This document shows, piece by piece, positions 1-8,196 of a DNA stretch of 64,000 nt (positions are counted from its first letter, which is position 1; the number at the start of each line of letters is the position of its first letter). A model generated the notes under the pieces. The model did no database searches. It was not told the DNA's origin and saw only the letters and a program-made list of their open reading frames with translations. Source of the DNA: Hephaestia mangrovi (lineage in GTDB: Bacteria > Pseudomonadota > Alphaproteobacteria > Sphingomonadales > Sphingomonadaceae); assembly GCF_019880555.1 (NCBI RefSeq), contig NZ_JAINVU010000004.1, positions 186,001 through 250,000 of the forward strand, read 5' to 3'. The position numbers and the translations under genes were made by a program.

Positions 1-71
1 GCTGCCGTCGCCTCCTTGCCCGCGCGCGCTTTCGCCTTGCGCGCCAGCCGGAGGTTGACGACGTCGCCCAT
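1..71 (-). CDS. DUF4169-type small protein, N-terminal part (cut by window edge)
   Basis: Only the first 23 or so codons are visible, starting MGDVVNLRLARKAKARAGKE. This very basic N-terminus is what I know from the short alphaproteobacterial DUF4169 family, whose function is unknown. Its ATG overlaps the TGA stop of nusB (TGATG), so the two genes are probably translationally coupled, with this one downstream. The C-terminus lies outside the window. The family call is by recognition of the opening motif only. Confidence 0.6.
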   Translation of the reverse strand, partial: MGDVVNLRLARKAKARAGKEATA

Positions 72-517
72 CAGCCGCGCGTCTCTTTCGCCAGCGCGTC
101 GAGCAGGCCGTTGACGAAGCCCTTTTCGCGCTTGTCGTAAAAGGCGTCGGCGACGTCGAGATATTCGCTGATCACCGTCTTGGTCGGCACGTCGGGGCGC
201 GCGATCAGTTCGTAGGCGCCGGCGCGCAGGATCGATTTCATCGGCTTGTCGAGCCGATCGAGCGACCAGCCGGCGGCGAGCTTCGCGGCGATCCGGGCGT
301 CGATCTCCTCGCGCCGCGCTGCGACGCCGCCGACGAGATCGTCGAACAATGGCACATCGGCGTCTTCGAATTCGTCGCCGTCGATGGTCGCGCCCAGGCG
401 ATGCTGGTGGAATTCGTGGAGCAGCGCCGGGATGGCGGTGCCCTCCATGTCATGCTGGTAGAGCGCTTGCACGGCGGCGAGGCGGGCGGCGGCACGGGCT
501 TTGGGTCGTCGGATCAT
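71..517 (-). CDS. nusB: Transcription antitermination factor NusB
   Basis: The 148-residue product begins MIRRPKARAAARLAAVQALY, and its C-terminal block KREKGFVNGLLDALA is the family signature. NusB is an all-helical RNA-binding protein that, with NusE (ribosomal protein S10), loads on boxA of rRNA operon transcripts to prevent premature termination. The frame stays open upstream to about 694, but that extension is arginine-rich and unlike NusB, and the ATG at 517 gives the usual family length. It overlaps the next small gene by TGATG. Convergent or divergent partners on the right are unrelated. Confidence 0.93.
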   Translation of the reverse strand: MIRRPKARAAARLAAVQALYQHDMEGTAIPALLHEFHQHRLGATIDGDEFEDADVPLFDDLVGGVAARREEIDARIAAKLAAGWSLDRLDKPMKSILRAGAYELIARPDVPTKTVISEYLDVADAFYDKREKGFVNGLLDALAKETRG

Positions 518-732
518 CGCGCGCCATCTAGGGCCCAGGCCCATAAACGGCAATGGCCGTGATCGTCCGGAACGCCCGTTGACCGGGAGCGCAGGCCGAC
601 CCAGCCTTTCGTGCCTCTGGCGGTTTCGTCCAATCATCGCACCGGTCATCGTCCTAGCTTTCATGGCTCGACGGGGCCGTGCCAACTGCGCCATATCGCC
701 TTGGCTGCGGCTGCCGCATCGGGAGGATGTCC

Positions 733-1464
733 ATGGCCCGCTATGCGCAGATGATGACGGGAATTCTCGTCTACGCCCTGTTTTTCCTCACCTTCCTGTG
801 CCTGATCGCCTTCGTCGGCGATTTCCTGCTGCCGCGCACGGTCGATACCGGGCCGGCGTCGCCGCTTGCCGTCGCGGTGGTGATCGATGTCGCGCTGGTC
901 GCCCTGTTCGGCCTCCAGCACAGCATCATGGCACGCCAGGGGTTCAAGCAACGCTGGACCCGCACCGTGCCCGCCGTGCTGGAGCGGACCGTTTACGTCG
1001 CCGCGGCGAGCCTCGCGCTGATCGTGCTGATGCTCGCCTGGCAGCCGATCGGCGCGATCATCTGGTCGGTGCAGGGAACGGCCGCGACCGTGTTGTGGGC
1101 CTTGTTCGCGCTGGGCTGGGCGATCGTGCTCGTCAGCACCTTCCTCATCAACCATTTCGAGCTGTTCGGGCTCGAGCAATTGTGGCGCAATCTGCGCGCG
1201 CAGCCGATGGCGCCGCCGCGATTCCGCCAGCCCTTATTCTATCGCTGGGTGCGCCATCCGCTCTATCTCGGCTTCGTCTTCGCTTTCTGGGCGATCCCGG
1301 TGATGACGGCCGGCCATCTGCTGCTGGCGCTGGGGATGACCGTCTATATCCTGATCGCGATCCGCTTCGAGGAGCGCGATCTGCTGGCGGTGTTCGGCCA
1401 CGCATATGCCGATTATCGCCGCCGCGTCGGCATGCTGGTGCCGGGCCTCGGCCGCGGCAGGTAG
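733..1464 (+). CDS. mddA: Membrane methyltransferase, probable methanethiol S-methyltransferase (MddA-like)
   Basis: A 243-residue polytopic membrane protein with about five to six hydrophobic segments. The block FGLQHSIMARQGFKQRW followed by TRTVPAVLERTVYV, and the C-terminal RHPLYLGF and FEERDLLAVFGHAYADY motifs, are those of the NnrU/isoprenylcysteine methyltransferase-like superfamily. They fit MddA best, which methylates methanethiol to dimethyl sulfide using SAM. I chose ATG 733 because GGAGG at 722-726 sits six bases upstream; the ATG at 727 would touch that site. It is a single gene convergent with hisD. It could instead be a relative with another small substrate; the substrate is inferred. 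Confidence 0.62.
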   Translation: MARYAQMMTGILVYALFFLTFLCLIAFVGDFLLPRTVDTGPASPLAVAVVIDVALVALFGLQHSIMARQGFKQRWTRTVPAVLERTVYVAAASLALIVLMLAWQPIGAIIWSVQGTAATVLWALFALGWAIVLVSTFLINHFELFGLEQLWRNLRAQPMAPPRFRQPLFYRWVRHPLYLGFVFAFWAIPVMTAGHLLLALGMTVYILIAIRFEERDLLAVFGHAYADYRRRVGMLVPGLGRGR

Positions 1465-1469
1465 AATTG

Positions 1470-1488
1470 GATTCAGCTAAGCTGAATC
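1470..1488. terminator. Perfect palindrome between convergent genes
   Basis: GATTCAGCTAAGCTGAATC is a perfect inverted repeat (9-bp arms, one-base centre) six bases after the mddA-like stop and before the convergent hisD end. It could act as a bidirectional transcript end, although neither strand shows a clear T-run. Confidence 0.4.
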
Positions 1489-1511
1489 GGGCCGGTGCCG
1501 CTTCCACCCAT

Positions 1512-1549
1512 CGTCACCTGCGAACTCGTTTCAGGGCCCATGGCGCGCC
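1512..1549 (+). repeat. Palindromic intergenic repeat, family A
   Basis: One half-unit of the dispersed family (CGTCACC..GAACTCGTTTCAGG..CCATGGCGC) found at least nine times in this window. The conserved loop ACTCGT lies between complementary arms, followed by CCATGGCG. Here the left arm is degenerate. Confidence 0.7.
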
Positions 1550-1571
1550 ATCACCGTCGAACGCACCGGCC

Positions 1572-1607
1572 GCTGTTGCGCCATGGACTGAATACCCGCA
1601 CACCCTA
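1572..1607 (-). repeat. TAGGG-type intergenic repeat, family B, covering the hisD stop
   Basis: On the minus strand the copy reads TAGGGTGTGCGGGTATTCAG and continues with TCCATGGCGCAACAG. Its first three bases are the TAG stop codon of hisD. The same 20 bases or close variants occur at the end of ihfB and twice downstream of the small gene at 6182-6391. Confidence 0.75.
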
Positions 1608-2894
1608 CCGGTTCGTCCGGATCGCCACCGATCGCGCATGTGCCGGCAGGCCCTCGGCCTCGGCGAGCGCGACTGCGGCCGGGCCGATCGCCCCCAGCGA
1701 CGCCGCATCCAGCGCCAGGAAGCTGGTCCGCTTCATGAAGTCGAGCACCGAAAGCCCGCTCGAAAACCGCGCCCGGCGCCCCGTCGGCAGCACATGGTTC
1801 GGCCCGGCGACGTAATCGCCGATCGCCTCGGGCGTATGCCGGCCGAGAAACACCGATCCGGCGTGGCGCACGCGATCGAACAGCGATTGCGGATCGTCGA
1901 CCGCGAGCTCGAGATGTTCGGGCGCCAGCCGGTCGACCAGCGGCAGCGCCTCGTCCAGCGTCGTGGTGACGATGATCGTCCCGTTCGCGTCCCATGCCGC
2001 GCGCGCCACCTTGGCGGTCGAGAGCGTGCCGATCTGCAGGTCCACCGCGTCGCCGACCGCGCGGGCGAACGCGGCATCGTCGGTGAACAGGATCGACTGG
2101 CTGGTCGGATCATGCTCGGACTGGCTGAGCAGGTCGGCGGCGATCCACTCGGGATCGTTGGCGCCATCGGCGACGACGACGATCTCGCTCGGCCCCGCCA
2201 CCATGTCGATCCCGACGACGCCGTAAAGCTGCCGCTTCGCCTCGGCCACCCAGGCATTGCCCGGCCCGGTGACGACATCGACTGGCCTGATCCGATCGGT
2301 GCCATAAGCGAGAGCGGCGATCGCCTGCGCCCCGCCGACGCGCCACAGCTCGTCGGCCTCGACCAGCGCGGCGGCGGCGAGCACCAGCGGATTGACCTCG
2401 CCCTGGGGCGTCGGCGTCACCATCACCAGCCGCTCGACGCCCGCGACGCGCGCCGGAATCGCGTTCATCAGCACTGAGGAGGGATAGGCCGCGCGCCCAC
2501 CGGGCACGTAGATACCCGCGGCATCGACCGCGCGCCACCGCGCCCCGGTCCGCACGCCCGCCTCGTCGGTCGTGTCGCTGTCCGCCGGCCGCTGGCGCTG
2601 GTGATAGGCGGTGATCCGCGCATGCGCGAGCTCCAGCGCGGCGCGCAGCTCGGCGGGCAGCGATTCCAGCGCGGCGATGCAATCCGCGCGCTCGATCCGC
2701 CACCCCGTCTCGTTCAGATCGTGGCCATCGAATTTCGCGGTGAACGCAGCCAGCGCCGCGTCGCCCTCGTCACGCACCGAGGCGACGATCGTGCGCACGT
2801 CGCGCGCCACATCCGCATCGGCCTCGCGCCGCGCATTGACCAGCGCCTCGAAATCGCACGCAAAGCCGGGATCGGTGGTCGAAAGCGTAATCAC
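1605..2894 (-). CDS. hisD: Histidinol dehydrogenase
   Basis: A 429-residue enzyme that oxidises L-histidinol to L-histidine in two NAD-dependent steps, the last reactions of histidine biosynthesis. Visible signatures are GPGNAWVAEAKRQLYG near residue 210, the zinc-binding LLSQSEHDP region (Gln258, His261) and APEHLEL with Glu326/His327, matching the catalytic pair of the E. coli enzyme. It lies 42 bases downstream of hisG, presumably in one operon, with a G/C-rich hairpin in the gap. The stop codon TAG is the first triplet of a dispersed intergenic repeat, which is unusual. Confidence 0.96.
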   Translation of the reverse strand: MITLSTTDPGFACDFEALVNARREADADVARDVRTIVASVRDEGDAALAAFTAKFDGHDLNETGWRIERADCIAALESLPAELRAALELAHARITAYHQRQRPADSDTTDEAGVRTGARWRAVDAAGIYVPGGRAAYPSSVLMNAIPARVAGVERLVMVTPTPQGEVNPLVLAAAALVEADELWRVGGAQAIAALAYGTDRIRPVDVVTGPGNAWVAEAKRQLYGVVGIDMVAGPSEIVVVADGANDPEWIAADLLSQSEHDPTSQSILFTDDAAFARAVGDAVDLQIGTLSTAKVARAAWDANGTIIVTTTLDEALPLVDRLAPEHLELAVDDPQSLFDRVRHAGSVFLGRHTPEAIGDYVAGPNHVLPTGRRARFSSGLSVLDFMKRTSFLALDAASLGAIGPAAVALAEAEGLPAHARSVAIRTNR

Positions 2895-2901
2895 GACGAA
2901 A

Positions 2902-2927
2902 GCCCCTCCCTTTCAACGAAGGGGAGG
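2902..2927. repeat. CCCCTCC hairpin between hisG and hisD
   Basis: CCCCTCCCTTTC, a three-base loop and GAAGGGGAGG form an imperfect stem-loop in the short gap between the two his genes. It resembles the larger CCCTCCCC/GGGGAGGG repeats in the atpD-atpC gap at 34225-34327. It may stabilise or attenuate the his transcript, or simply be a dispersed repeat. Confidence 0.55.
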
Positions 2928-2936
2928 ATGCAGAAA

Positions 2937-3599
2937 TCACGCCGCATCCATCGTCTCCACCGCGCGCCGGAAGGCATCCACCAGCGGCACCACCCGCGCG
3001 CGCGTCTTGAACGCCGCCCGGTTGACGATCAGCCGGCTCGATACCTCGGCGATCGTTTCCACCTCGACCAGCCCGTTCTCCTTGAGCGTCCGCCCCGACG
3101 AAACGAGGTCGACGATTCGCGGCGCCAGCCCCAGCGTCGGCGCCAGCTCCATCGCGCCGTTCAGCTTGACGCATTCCGCCTGCACCCCGCGCCGCGCGAA
3201 ATGGCCCGCGGTGATATGCGGATATTTGGTCGCGATGCGCACATGGCTCCAGCCGCGCGGGTCGTCCGCCGCCGCCATGTCGGCAGGCTCGGCGACCGAT
3301 ATCCGGCAATGCCCGATGCCGAGGTCCACGGGCGCATAGAGTTCCGAATAATCGAACTCCATCAGCACGTCCGATCCGACGATGCCGAGCTGCGCCGCGC
3401 CGTGCGCGACGAAGGTGGCGACGTCGAACGCGCGCACCCGGATCAGCTCGATGGCCGGGTCGCTGGTGGCGAAGCGCAACGCGCGGCTGCCCTCGTCGGC
3501 GAACGCCGCTTCGGGTTCGATCCCGACGCGCGCCAGCAGCGGCAGCGCCTCGTCGAGAATGCGTCCCTTGGGGACGGCGATGATGATCGGATCGGACAT
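2937..3599 (-). CDS. hisG: ATP phosphoribosyltransferase, short form catalytic subunit
   Basis: The product of 220 residues, beginning [20 protein letters not shown], condenses ATP with PRPP in the first committed step of histidine biosynthesis. It has the short-form length, lacking the C-terminal regulatory domain of the long form. Such enzymes need the HisZ regulatory subunit, which is not in this window. The central motif [15 protein letters not shown] matches the PRPP-binding region. I chose ATG 3599 because the conserved N-terminus starts there; upstream codons look non-coding. hisD follows immediately. The gene is divergent from the DUF2332 gene at 3662. Confidence 0.94.
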   Translation of the reverse strand: MSDPIIIAVPKGRILDEALPLLARVGIEPEAAFADEGSRALRFATSDPAIELIRVRAFDVATFVAHGAAQLGIVGSDVLMEFDYSELYAPVDLGIGHCRISVAEPADMAAADDPRGWSHVRIATKYPHITAGHFARRGVQAECVKLNGAMELAPTLGLAPRIVDLVSSGRTLKENGLVEVETIAEVSSRLIVNRAAFKTRARVVPLVDAFRRAVETMDAA

Positions 3600-3661
3600 G
3601 GGCAGCGGGGCTTTACTTGCCACGCGCCTCGGGAGCAACACGCGCGCGAAGGAGACGGCGG

Positions 3662-4759
3662 ATGGCGAGTGAGGAAAACAACCGGGGCGCGTTCCTGATC
3701 CAGCAATATTATTGCGCGAAAATGGATGCGCCGATCTATGCCGCGATCTGCGCGGCGCTGGCGAGCGGGCTCACCCGCGAGACCAGCACCGGCGCCCGCG
3801 TGCTCGATTGGCCGGGCGAGCCGACCCGCGACGCGCTGCCGTTGCGCCTCGTCGGCGGGCTCCACGCGCTGGTGCTGGCCGGCCAGGATGCCGAACTCGC
3901 CGCGGTCTTTTCCGGCGAAACGCGCGATGCCGCCGCGATCGAAGCGGCCCTGCAGGGCGTGCTCCGGCGCCATGACGATGCGCTCTATCCGTGGCTCGAC
4001 GGCCCGCCGCAGACCAACGAGCCGGGCCGCTCGGGCGCGCTGATCGTCGGCTTGATCGAGGTCGCCCGCCGGTTCGGCCCGAAGCTCGAGATCCTCGAAA
4101 TCGGATCGAGCGCCGGGCTCAACCTGCTGATCGACCGCTATCGTTTCGATCTCGGCGGCGCGCTGTTCGGCCCGGCCGGGTCGCCGGTGACGATCGCGCC
4201 CGAATGGCGCGGCGATCGCCTCGTGCTGCCGCCGGTCGAGTTCGTCTCGGTGCGCGGCTGTGACGTTGCGCCGATGGATGCGACCGATCCCGCGGTCGAG
4301 CGCCGGCTCGCCGCTTATGTCTGGGCCGAAAAGCCCGCGCGCCGCGCCCGGCTCGCCAAGGCGATCGCGATGGTCCGCGACCGCCCCGTGCGCCTCGATC
4401 GCGCCGACGCCGCCGACTGGATCGAGGCGCGCCTCGCCGAGCCGCAAAGCGAAGGCGTCACGCGCGTGCTGATGCACTCGGTGGTGTGGCAATATCTCCC
4501 CGAGGCGAGCGCGGCGCGGATCCGCGCCGCGATGCGCGTCGCCGGCGCACGAGCGACCGCCGCGCGGCCGCTCGCCTGGGTGGCGATGGAGCCCGATCGC
4601 GCGACGGCCGAACAGGTCGTCAGCATCGCCACCTGGCCCGGCGGCGGCGAGCGCGAGGTGGTCGCCACCGCCCATTCGCACGCGCAATGGGTCAAGCCCG
4701 GCCCACGCGAAACCGCCGACGGCATCGCCTTGCCCGAGGCAGCGAAGATCGAGCTTTAG
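3662..4759 (+). CDS. DUF2332 family protein
   Basis: A 365-residue soluble protein. The opening [18 protein letters not shown] and the central [19 protein letters not shown] block are what I recognise as DUF2332, a widespread family of unknown function with a Rossmann-like glycine motif resembling SAM-binding proteins. There is no signal peptide or membrane segment. The ATG at 3662 has AAGGAG at 3649-3654 seven bases upstream, so earlier in-frame starts are unlikely. It is divergent from hisG with a 62-base gap and convergent with the hydrolase at 4812. I cannot assign a reaction; a methyltransferase-like activity is only a structural guess. Confidence 0.8.
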   Translation: MASEENNRGAFLIQQYYCAKMDAPIYAAICAALASGLTRETSTGARVLDWPGEPTRDALPLRLVGGLHALVLAGQDAELAAVFSGETRDAAAIEAALQGVLRRHDDALYPWLDGPPQTNEPGRSGALIVGLIEVARRFGPKLEILEIGSSAGLNLLIDRYRFDLGGALFGPAGSPVTIAPEWRGDRLVLPPVEFVSVRGCDVAPMDATDPAVERRLAAYVWAEKPARRARLAKAIAMVRDRPVRLDRADAADWIEARLAEPQSEGVTRVLMHSVVWQYLPEASAARIRAAMRVAGARATAARPLAWVAMEPDRATAEQVVSIATWPGGGEREVVATAHSHAQWVKPGPRETADGIALPEAAKIEL

Positions 4760-4811
4760 AAAGCCGACCGCTTAGATCTGGATGCGAGCCAGATAAGGCG
4801 CCGGCTGTGCC

Positions 4812-5855
4812 CTAGCGGAGCGGCTTGCCGCTGTCCTTCCACTTGTCGAGCACCGTCGACTCGGGCAGCGCATCGGCGCTCGGCGCGCCCGCCTTGATCG
4901 CGCCGCTGTCGGCATAAGCCGGCTGGATCATCGCGGTCGTGATCGACGCGGCCTTCGCCGGCGCGGGCGCCACCGGAGAAGCCGTCGCATCGCTCGCCGC
5001 CGCAGCCAGCGTCGCCGGCGCGGCGACCGCATCCGGCGCCGCGCGCGGGTGCGGTCCGGGCAACGGCTCGCCGCCGCGATAGACCTGGTCGAACGCGGCG
5101 AACGTCCCCCAATAGCCCGCCCAGCGGTGAAACAGGTGCGCGCCGATCGCGTCGGTCATCACCAATTGCCGGTTCCACGCCGGGGTGACGGCATAGGTAT
5201 GGTAATGCGTCGCCAGCCCGACCGGCGCGAACACATATCCGTCCAGCGCGGCGCCGGCGATCCTCAGCGCCTTGTCCCACGCCGCGCGCATCGGCGGTCG
5301 CGCGGTCGCGCCGTCGCAGGCGAAGCTGAACTGGCAGCCGCTGGCTCGCTCCGATCCCTGATAGACCACCCCGCACACCGTATCGGGGAAGGCGGGGTGC
5401 ATCACGCGGTTGAGCACCACCTGCGCCACCGCGCGCTGGCCGTCGTCCGATTCGGACGCCGCTTCGTAATAGACCGCGCTGGCCAGGCATTGCAGCGCGC
5501 GGCCGCGATCGGTCGCGCTGGCCGCGGCCATGGAGAAAGCGCGCGCGGCATGCACTGTGCCGTCATCGACGTCGAACCGCGCGTTCGCCGGCACCGTCAT
5601 GGTCGGCAGCGCGGTCGTGCCGGTGGCGCCGGCGGCGGGCGCGGCATCGTCATCGACTGCGTAGAAATAGGCGGCGCCGGGGAAATGGTCCTCGGCCTCG
5701 AACCCGGTCCTGGCCGGCGCGGCGTCGACAACCGGCGCATTCGCCGCGATCGCCCGCAGCCCGGCATGCGCCGACATGCCGAGGCAGATCAGCGCCAGCA
5801 CGGCGACGAGCGCCAGCTCGCCGAGCGGCCGTGACAGGGAGAAACGCGTGATCAT
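4812..5855 (-). CDS. Cell-wall hydrolase, SleB/Hydrolase_2 family
   Basis: A 347-residue exported protein. Residues 10-30 form a hydrophobic signal or anchor segment. The catalytic domain, about residues 120-235, carries LASAVYYEAASESDDGQRAVAQV-type helices, VLNRVMHPAFPDTVCGVVYQ and CQFSFACDG, the hallmarks of the Hydrolase_2 family related to spore cortex-lytic SleB. The first glutamate of the YYEA motif is the expected catalytic acid. The remaining C-terminus is Ala/Pro-rich and probably disordered. The likely role is peptidoglycan remodelling in the periplasm. Alphaproteobacteria do not sporulate, so the SleB name reflects homology only. Confidence 0.85.
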   Translation of the reverse strand: MITRFSLSRPLGELALVAVLALICLGMSAHAGLRAIAANAPVVDAAPARTGFEAEDHFPGAAYFYAVDDDAAPAAGATGTTALPTMTVPANARFDVDDGTVHAARAFSMAAASATDRGRALQCLASAVYYEAASESDDGQRAVAQVVLNRVMHPAFPDTVCGVVYQGSERASGCQFSFACDGATARPPMRAAWDKALRIAGAALDGYVFAPVGLATHYHTYAVTPAWNRQLVMTDAIGAHLFHRWAGYWGTFAAFDQVYRGGEPLPGPHPRAAPDAVAAPATLAAAASDATASPVAPAPAKAASITTAMIQPAYADSGAIKAGAPSADALPESTVLDKWKDSGKPLR

Positions 5856-6181
5856 CCTGCCGTGTCATACGACAGCACCCGCGCGCGGTTTAGCCGTGAT
5901 TTTCGTCTGTCCGGCCATGGGACAAGTCGCCCCCGCGCTAACCTTGCTGAAGCGCGTTTCAGGGCGTGTGGAGATTCAGTTCAGGGTGAGGCGAAAAGCC
6001 GTGTTTTGCAGCTCGCCATGGACTGAATACGCGCACCCTAGGGTCGGTCGACATTCAGGAGGTGGCGGAGCGAAAATGGTGGATTTCCGTGACCCGGAGC
6101 GCAGCGGACTACAGGTCCGTGAGCACCGGAAGCGCGGAGAGCCGCCATTTGCAGCCCGCCAGAACTGAATGTCGATCGGCC
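5856..6181. other. 326-base intergenic region filled with repeats
   Basis: No convincing gene is present between the hydrolase start and the small-protein stop. The stretch holds a degenerate family-A half-unit near 5943-5971 (TGCTGAA..TTTCAGG) and three copies of family B between 5998 and 6184. The rest shows no codon bias or ribosome-binding site that I can recognise. The hydrolase promoter must lie in about 5856-5940. Confidence 0.6.
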
Positions 6182-6184
6182 CTA
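5998..6184. repeat. Cluster of three family-B repeats in mixed orientation
   Basis: A minus-strand copy (TAGGGTGCGCGTATTCAG, from 6040 to 5998, continuing CCATGGCG..GCTGCAAA), a plus-strand copy starting at the shared CCCTAGGG palindrome (TAGGGTCGGTCGACATTCAG, from 6038), and a second minus-strand copy (TAGGGCCGATCGACATTCAG, from 6184 to 6140, continuing GCTGCAAA). The last two make an 18-bp imperfect inverted repeat, 6042-6059 with 6164-6181. The TAG at 6184-6182 is the stop codon of the neighbouring small gene. Confidence 0.7.
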
Positions 6185-6391
6185 ACCGCGCCGCCGCCGG
6201 TCGCGATTGGCATAGAGCATCGCGGCGCCAAGCGCGGCGGAGCCGATGCCGAAACCGATCGATGCGAGCGGCCAGCGATTGCTCTTGGCCTTGCCCGGTT
6301 CGGCGGTGTCCGCGGCGCCTTCGCGGCATCGCTTGGCGTCGTGCGCGGCGGCGGTGATCTCGTTCAGCGGGGTGTCTGTGGCGTCACTCAA
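6182..6391 (-). CDS. Small single-pass membrane protein
   Basis: A 69-residue protein of unknown function. Residues 1-38 are polar and charged, residues about 39-61 form one hydrophobic helix rich in small residues (SIGFGIGSAALGAAMLYA), and the tail is arginine-rich, suggesting N-out or positive-inside anchoring with a cytoplasmic tail. It lies 30 bases beyond the tgt start region on the same strand, directly downstream of tgt, so it could be co-transcribed. Its TAG stop is part of a family-B repeat. The gene call rests on codon composition and position only. Confidence 0.6.
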   Translation of the reverse strand: MSDATDTPLNEITAAAHDAKRCREGAADTAEPGKAKSNRWPLASIGFGIGSAALGAAMLYANRDRRRRG

Positions 6392-6421
6392 GATACTGTC
6401 CCGGTTGCGATCGATAAGCGA

Positions 6422-7561
6422 TCAACGCATGGAGCTTGCCGCATATCCGTCACGAAAGTCACGCGCGAATTGTGCAAGCCGGGTTTCGGCGATTGCAGCC
6501 CGCAAATCGGCCATCAGCGTCTCGTAGAACCAGATGTTGTGCTCGGTCATCAGCATCGCGCCCAGAATCTCGCCGGCGCGCACCAGATGGTGCAGATAGG
6601 CGCGGCTCCACGTCGCGCAGACCGGGCAGGGGCAGGCCGGGTCGAGCGGCCCTTCATCCTCGCCGAATTTCGCGTTGCGGATGTTGATCGGCCCGCCGCG
6701 CGTGAAGGCCTGCCCGGTGCGTCCCGATCGCGTCGGCAGCACGCAATCGAACATGTCGACCCCGCGCTCCACCGCGCCGACGATATCGTCGGGCTTGCCG
6801 ACCCCCATCAGGTAGCGCGGGCGGTCCGCCGGCAATTGCCCCGGCGCGAAATCGAGGCAGCCGAACATCGCCTCCTGTCCCTCGCCGACCGCCAGCCCGC
6901 CGATCGCATAGCCGTCGAACCCGATATCGGTGAGCGCATCCGCTGAGGCCTGGCGCAGCCCCTCGTCGAGTGCGCCTTGCTGGATGCCGAAGATCGCGTT
7001 GTGCGCAGCATGGTCGCCGCCGGCGTCGAAGGCATCGCGGCTGCGCTTCGCCCAGCGCATCGATCGCTCCATCGCCGCTGCCTGAACCTCGCGCGTCGAG
7101 CTGGTCGGCACCAGCTCGTCGAACGCCATGACGATGTTCGAGCCGAGCAGCCGCTGGATCTCGATCGAGCGTTCGGGGCTGAGCAGGTGCCGCGAGCCGT
7201 CGAGGTGGCTCTTGAACGACACGCCTTCCTCGGAGCGTTTGGTCAGATCGGCCAGGCTCATCACCTGATAGCCGCCCGAATCGGTCAGGATCGGCCTGTC
7301 CCAGCCCATGAAGGCGTGCAGCCCGCCCAGCCGCGCCACGCGTTCGGCGGTCGGCCGCAACATCAGGTGATAGGTATTGCCGAGGATGATGTCCGCGCCG
7401 GCAGCTGCGACGTCGCCGGGCTTCATCGCCTTGACGGTGGCGGCGGTGCCCACCGGCATGAACGCCGGCGTGCGGATCGTCCCGCGCTCCATGGCGATCG
7501 CGCCGGTGCGCGCCCGGCCGTCGGTGGCGGTGATGGTGAAGGAGGAACGAGAAGCGGTCAT
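6422..7561 (-). CDS. tgt: tRNA-guanine transglycosylase
   Basis: A 379-residue enzyme that swaps guanine at wobble position 34 of GUN-anticodon tRNAs for preQ1, a step in queuosine synthesis. The TIM-barrel shows [16 protein letters not shown] (substrate-binding aspartate), [16 protein letters not shown] with the nucleophilic Asp in DCVLP, and the zinc site CPCPVC followed by a downstream His in EHN. The length equals that of the well-studied Zymomonas mobilis enzyme, also a sphingomonad. It lies in the same direction as queA, which acts next in the pathway, with the EF-hand gene between them. Confidence 0.97.
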   Translation of the reverse strand: MTASRSSFTITATDGRARTGAIAMERGTIRTPAFMPVGTAATVKAMKPGDVAAAGADIILGNTYHLMLRPTAERVARLGGLHAFMGWDRPILTDSGGYQVMSLADLTKRSEEGVSFKSHLDGSRHLLSPERSIEIQRLLGSNIVMAFDELVPTSSTREVQAAAMERSMRWAKRSRDAFDAGGDHAAHNAIFGIQQGALDEGLRQASADALTDIGFDGYAIGGLAVGEGQEAMFGCLDFAPGQLPADRPRYLMGVGKPDDIVGAVERGVDMFDCVLPTRSGRTGQAFTRGGPINIRNAKFGEDEGPLDPACPCPVCATWSRAYLHHLVRAGEILGAMLMTEHNIWFYETLMADLRAAIAETRLAQFARDFRDGYAASSMR

Positions 7562-7619
7562 GTCTATCGCTGTAAAGGGCCCTGCACCGAGAAGGAAACT
7601 CCTGTTCGCCAGCGCACAT

Positions 7620-7656
7620 CGTCATGCTGAACTTGTTTCAGCATCCATGGAGCAAC
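7620..7656 (+). repeat. Palindromic intergenic repeat, family A
   Basis: Copy with arms TGCTGAA and TTCAGCA around loop CTTGT, preceded by CGTCA and followed by TCCATGGAGC. It lies between tgt and the EF-hand gene. About 30 bases on, a degenerate right half (CTCTGAAACGAGGTC) may complete the bipartite unit. Confidence 0.75.
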
Positions 7657-7749
7657 GGTGGCCGCGCATCGGACGGTGATAGCGCGTCACGGACTCTGAA
7701 ACGAGGTCGCCGGTGACAAACTTATGCGGTGACCTTCAATTGCGCCATA

Positions 7750-8196
7750 TTAGTGCCGCCGCCGCCGTCCCCCGTCGCCGAACGGCAGCGCGCGGATCGT
7801 CAGGCATTCGGTGCGCGTCACCACGCCGTCGTGGTTGGTATCGAGCCGCGCGAAGATGCGCGCGAAATCGGCCTGCAATTCGGCCAGCGTGATGCGATTG
7901 TCGTGATCGCCGTCGACTTCGAACGGGCTCGGCAGCGCATTCTCGTCGCCGAGATAGCGTTTCGCCCAGTCGCCATATTGGATGTAGCCGATCGAGCCGG
8001 CATGTGCCGTATCGGCCCCGGCGAAGCTCCGGGCGAGGCACGCCGAAAGCTCGGCCGCCGTCACTTGCGCGTCGCCATCGGCATCGCACGCGGCGATCAG
8101 CATCGCGGCGGGCTCGACCATCATCGTCTGGTCGGGCGGCTGCTGCGGGTTGGCGGCCGTCTGCAGCGCCGCGGCGAGCATCAGCAACAGCATCAT
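7750..8196 (-). CDS. Secreted or anchored EF-hand calcium-binding protein
   Basis: A 148-residue protein with an N-terminal hydrophobic leader ([15 protein letters not shown]) and three EF-hand loops: [14 protein letters not shown] near residue 37, [14 protein letters not shown] near 95 and [13 protein letters not shown] near 118. The first and third keep the Asp/Asn and Glu ligands at canonical positions. The leader suggests periplasmic location. Start choice is ambiguous between ATG 8196 and ATG 8193: AAGGAG lies three or six bases upstream, and the second spacing is better. The start overlaps the queA stop (ATGATG containing TGA), so it is translationally coupled to queA. The calcium-dependent role is unknown. 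Confidence 0.85.
   Translation of the reverse strand: MMLLLMLAAALQTAANPQQPPDQTMMVEPAAMLIAACDADGDAQVTAAELSACLARSFAGADTAHAGSIGYIQYGDWAKRYLGDENALPSPFEVDGDHDNRITLAELQADFARIFARLDTNHDGVVTRTECLTIRALPFGDGGRRRRH

Noticed and set aside
501..2477. 658-codon + strand frame running over the mddA-like gene and opposite hisD
   Set aside because: The mddA-like frame in another phase has membrane segments, conserved motifs and a ribosome-binding site; this one is compositionally a shadow.
3443..4687. 414-codon minus-strand frame opposite the DUF2332 gene
   Set aside because: DUF2332 frame has a good ribosome-binding site and motifs; the antisense frame also crosses the hisG start.
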